DNA of 49,640 nucleotides. It comes from Deltaproteobacteria bacterium (lineage in GTDB: Bacteria > Desulfobacterota > Binatia > Bin18). Made by a program: the position numbers and the translations under genes. Each line of letters begins with the position of its first letter. Position 1 is the first letter of the stretch. The notes under the pieces were generated by a model. That model ran no database searches. It saw only the letters and a list, made by a program, of their open reading frames with translations, and was not told where the DNA came from. The stretch covers positions 1 to 49,640 of the forward strand of contig SHZE01000009.1 of the NCBI GenBank assembly GCA_009692435.1. The letters run 5' to 3'. This document shows positions 47,818 through 49,640 of the stretch, piece by piece.

Positions 47818-48480
47818 ATGGCACAATCTCAGGTCCGCACGTTAGGCGCAGTGCTCTACGAGAATTTCGAACTTCTTGATGTCTATGGTCCCTTGGAAAT
47901 GTTCGGGAGCATTGGACCAGAGTTACGCTTGGTCACCATTGCCCAAAAAGCGGGAGCAATCACCTCAACCCAAGGGCCACAGACGATTGCCCAGTACAGC
48001 TTTGATAATTGCCCACCACTCGACTTGATTTTGTTACCGGGAGGGATTGGGACAATACCAGAGTTAGAAAACGAAGCGTTACTAACTTTCCTCCGTCAGC
48101 GTTCAGCGCATGCGGAAATCACCATGTCGGTGTGCACCGGATCGGCGCTGTTAGCAAAAGCCGGCGTGCTTGACGGTCATCGTGCCACCTCGAACAAGCA
48201 GTTTTTCATGCTCGCCGCCAGTCAGAGCGACAAAGTGCAGTGGATCGAAAAAGCGCGCTGGGTAGAGGACAGGAAGTTCGCCACCTCGTCAGGAGTCTCG
48301 GCTGGTATTGATATGGCATTGGCGATCATTGCACGGCTCTATGGCAAAGACCGTGCAGAGCAGATTGCCGCTGGTACCGAGTACGAGTGGCGCCAAGATT
48401 CGACATGGGACCCGTTCGTCAAATATCTCAATCAGGGAGATGTGAGCCAGATTCCACCACCGGCGTCGGCGAATCGTTAG
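47818..48480 (+). CDS. DJ-1/PfpI family protein
   Basis: GAVLYENFELLDVYGPLEMFG, LLPGGIGTIPELENEALL, ITMSVCTGSALLAKAGVLDGHRATSNK. Confidence 0.93.
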   Translation: MAQSQVRTLGAVLYENFELLDVYGPLEMFGSIGPELRLVTIAQKAGAITSTQGPQTIAQYSFDNCPPLDLILLPGGIGTIPELENEALLTFLRQRSAHAEITMSVCTGSALLAKAGVLDGHRATSNKQFFMLAASQSDKVQWIEKARWVEDRKFATSSGVSAGIDMALAIIARLYGKDRAEQIAAGTEYEWRQDSTWDPFVKYLNQGDVSQIPPPASANR

Positions 48481-48558
48481 AACCTCTCCGAAAACCGGAG
48501 GGCTGTCTCTCGTTGCCCCGTCCCTTCAGCCTTGTTAATCCGCGAGAGAGAATTTTCG

Positions 48559-48596
48559 CCAGCATGATGACCTAGGATTTCAGATTATCATGCTGG
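48559..48596. terminator. Candidate hairpin between convergent genes (10-bp perfect arms)
   Basis: CCAGCATGAT (48559-48568) and ATCATGCTGG (48587-48596), 18-nt loop, no clear U-tract. Confidence 0.4.
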
Positions 48597-48634
48597 AACA
48601 AGTGAGTATTCAGAGGTGAGGGCAGGATCTCTCC

Positions 48635-49488
48635 CTACAGCGCTGCCGCTCGAATGTCGTCTGACGCAATAGTCCGATGAGGGTTGAAGTACGGGATGAT
48701 GTGCTGCCCGACACGTTTGATCGACCGCATGATATTGGCGTGCGGAATCCGCCCAGCCTGTTTGAAGCAGATGACTTGACTCAGGCCCGCCGCCTGAAAT
48801 CGCTCCAATTTCCGCATCACTTCGTCTGGATTGCCGACAGCCACCATGTGATGCTCCTTGAGTTGCGCATCCGTGGCCTCCTTCGGGTCCGCCTCCATCG
48901 CGAACACGTTACGGAGATATTCATACGAGTAGAGGTTATTCTTCACCACCAGCGGCTCGAATAACTTGGCGACGTTGTGGAGGAACCATCGTGCCCCATC
49001 AAGGCCAATCGCCTCTTCCTCTTTGTTCTCGGCCACGTGCATGATGGCCACCCCGGCGAACTCTTCGTTGACGACTTTCGGAATCTGGTCGGACCGGGTG
49101 GCGCAGGAGGCACGATAACTCTCCATGCTCTTCTGTACTTGCTCCCAGTTGAAGTTAAAGCTCAATACGCCAAGCCCACGATCTCCAGCCATCTGATAGC
49201 TTTCTGGCGCGACACAGGCCATCCACATCGGCGGGTGGGGTTTCTGAATCGGCTTCGGCACCACACGACGAGGCGGGATTTTCATGATCTTGCCATCGTA
49301 TTCGAGGATGTCTTCGGTCCACGCCTTAACGATGATTTGCAGCGCTTCCCGCACTTCGTCGCGCGTGCGATCATAATCCACATTGAAGCCGTCAAGTTCT
49401 TGCGCGGTGGTTGAGCGTCCAGTGCCCAGGTCCATGCGACCATTGCTCATGATGTCGAGCACAGCGGCTTGCTCGGCCACTTTAATCG
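48635..49488 (-). pseudogene. LLM class flavin-dependent oxidoreductase missing its N-terminus, cut by an insertion
   Basis: DPIKVAEQAAVLDIMSNGRMDLGTGRS... starts mid-domain; in-frame TGA immediately upstream at the junction with a transposase end. Confidence 0.75.
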
Positions 49489-49497
49489 GATCTCACC

Positions 49498-49638
49498 TTA
49501 CGCGGCGCCTCCGAGTGCAGGCGAGAGGGTCTGTAAGGTAGCGAAAGCGGAGCGGAGCGCATTGACGTAGAGTTTAGACTTGAGGGCGAAATGGTTGAGC
49601 TTGGTCTTCATCTTCAAGCGTTCCAATTTGACGAAGCC
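49498..49638 (-). mobile_element. C-terminal end of a transposase-like CDS (IS end), running off the right edge
   Basis: GFVKLERLKMKTKLNHFALKSKLYVNALRSAFATLQTLSPALGGAA*; its stop lies just before the truncated LLM gene; family not assigned. Confidence 0.5.
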
Positions 49639-49640
49639 AC

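Noticed and set aside
1-49640. CRISPR array or phage/defence island
   Set aside because: No regularly spaced repeats of 24-40 bp with unique spacers, and no cas, integrase or phage structural genes seen; the tandem repeats found have no spacers.

Overview
GC-rich bacterial chromosomal segment. Gene content (LLM/F420-type oxidoreductases, thiolase-like plus DUF35 pair, HpnH-like radical SAM protein, dapL) suggests a deltaproteobacterial or Binatota-like lineage; this is inference only. The core is a translation block on the minus strand: ispE, tRNA-Gln, prs, rplY, pth, rpsF, rpsR, rplI, tRNA-Val, thrS, infC, rpmI, rplT, pheS, pheT, ihfA, merR. Around it lie a second minus-strand block (dacA-like, groEL, two Lpp-like lipoproteins), an HpnH-like plus alcohol dehydrogenase pair, dapL-folK-fsa, transporters and many catabolic oxidoreductases. 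The window also holds a decayed IS256-like transposase and, at the right edge, a transposase end that interrupts an LLM oxidoreductase. No CRISPR array, prophage or recognisable defence island was seen. The best items for follow-up are: infC starting at AUA overlapped with the thrS stop (ATAG); a cysteine-poor DUF35 protein beside a thiolase-fold protein lacking the catalytic Cys, separated by a 7 x 11-bp tandem repeat; an HpnH-like radical SAM gene translationally coupled to a Zn-dehydrogenase; a PAS-HisKA-REC protein without an ATPase domain; tandem Lpp-like lipoproteins ending in Lys; a GroEL with a His-rich tail; and dispersed palindromic intergenic repeats.
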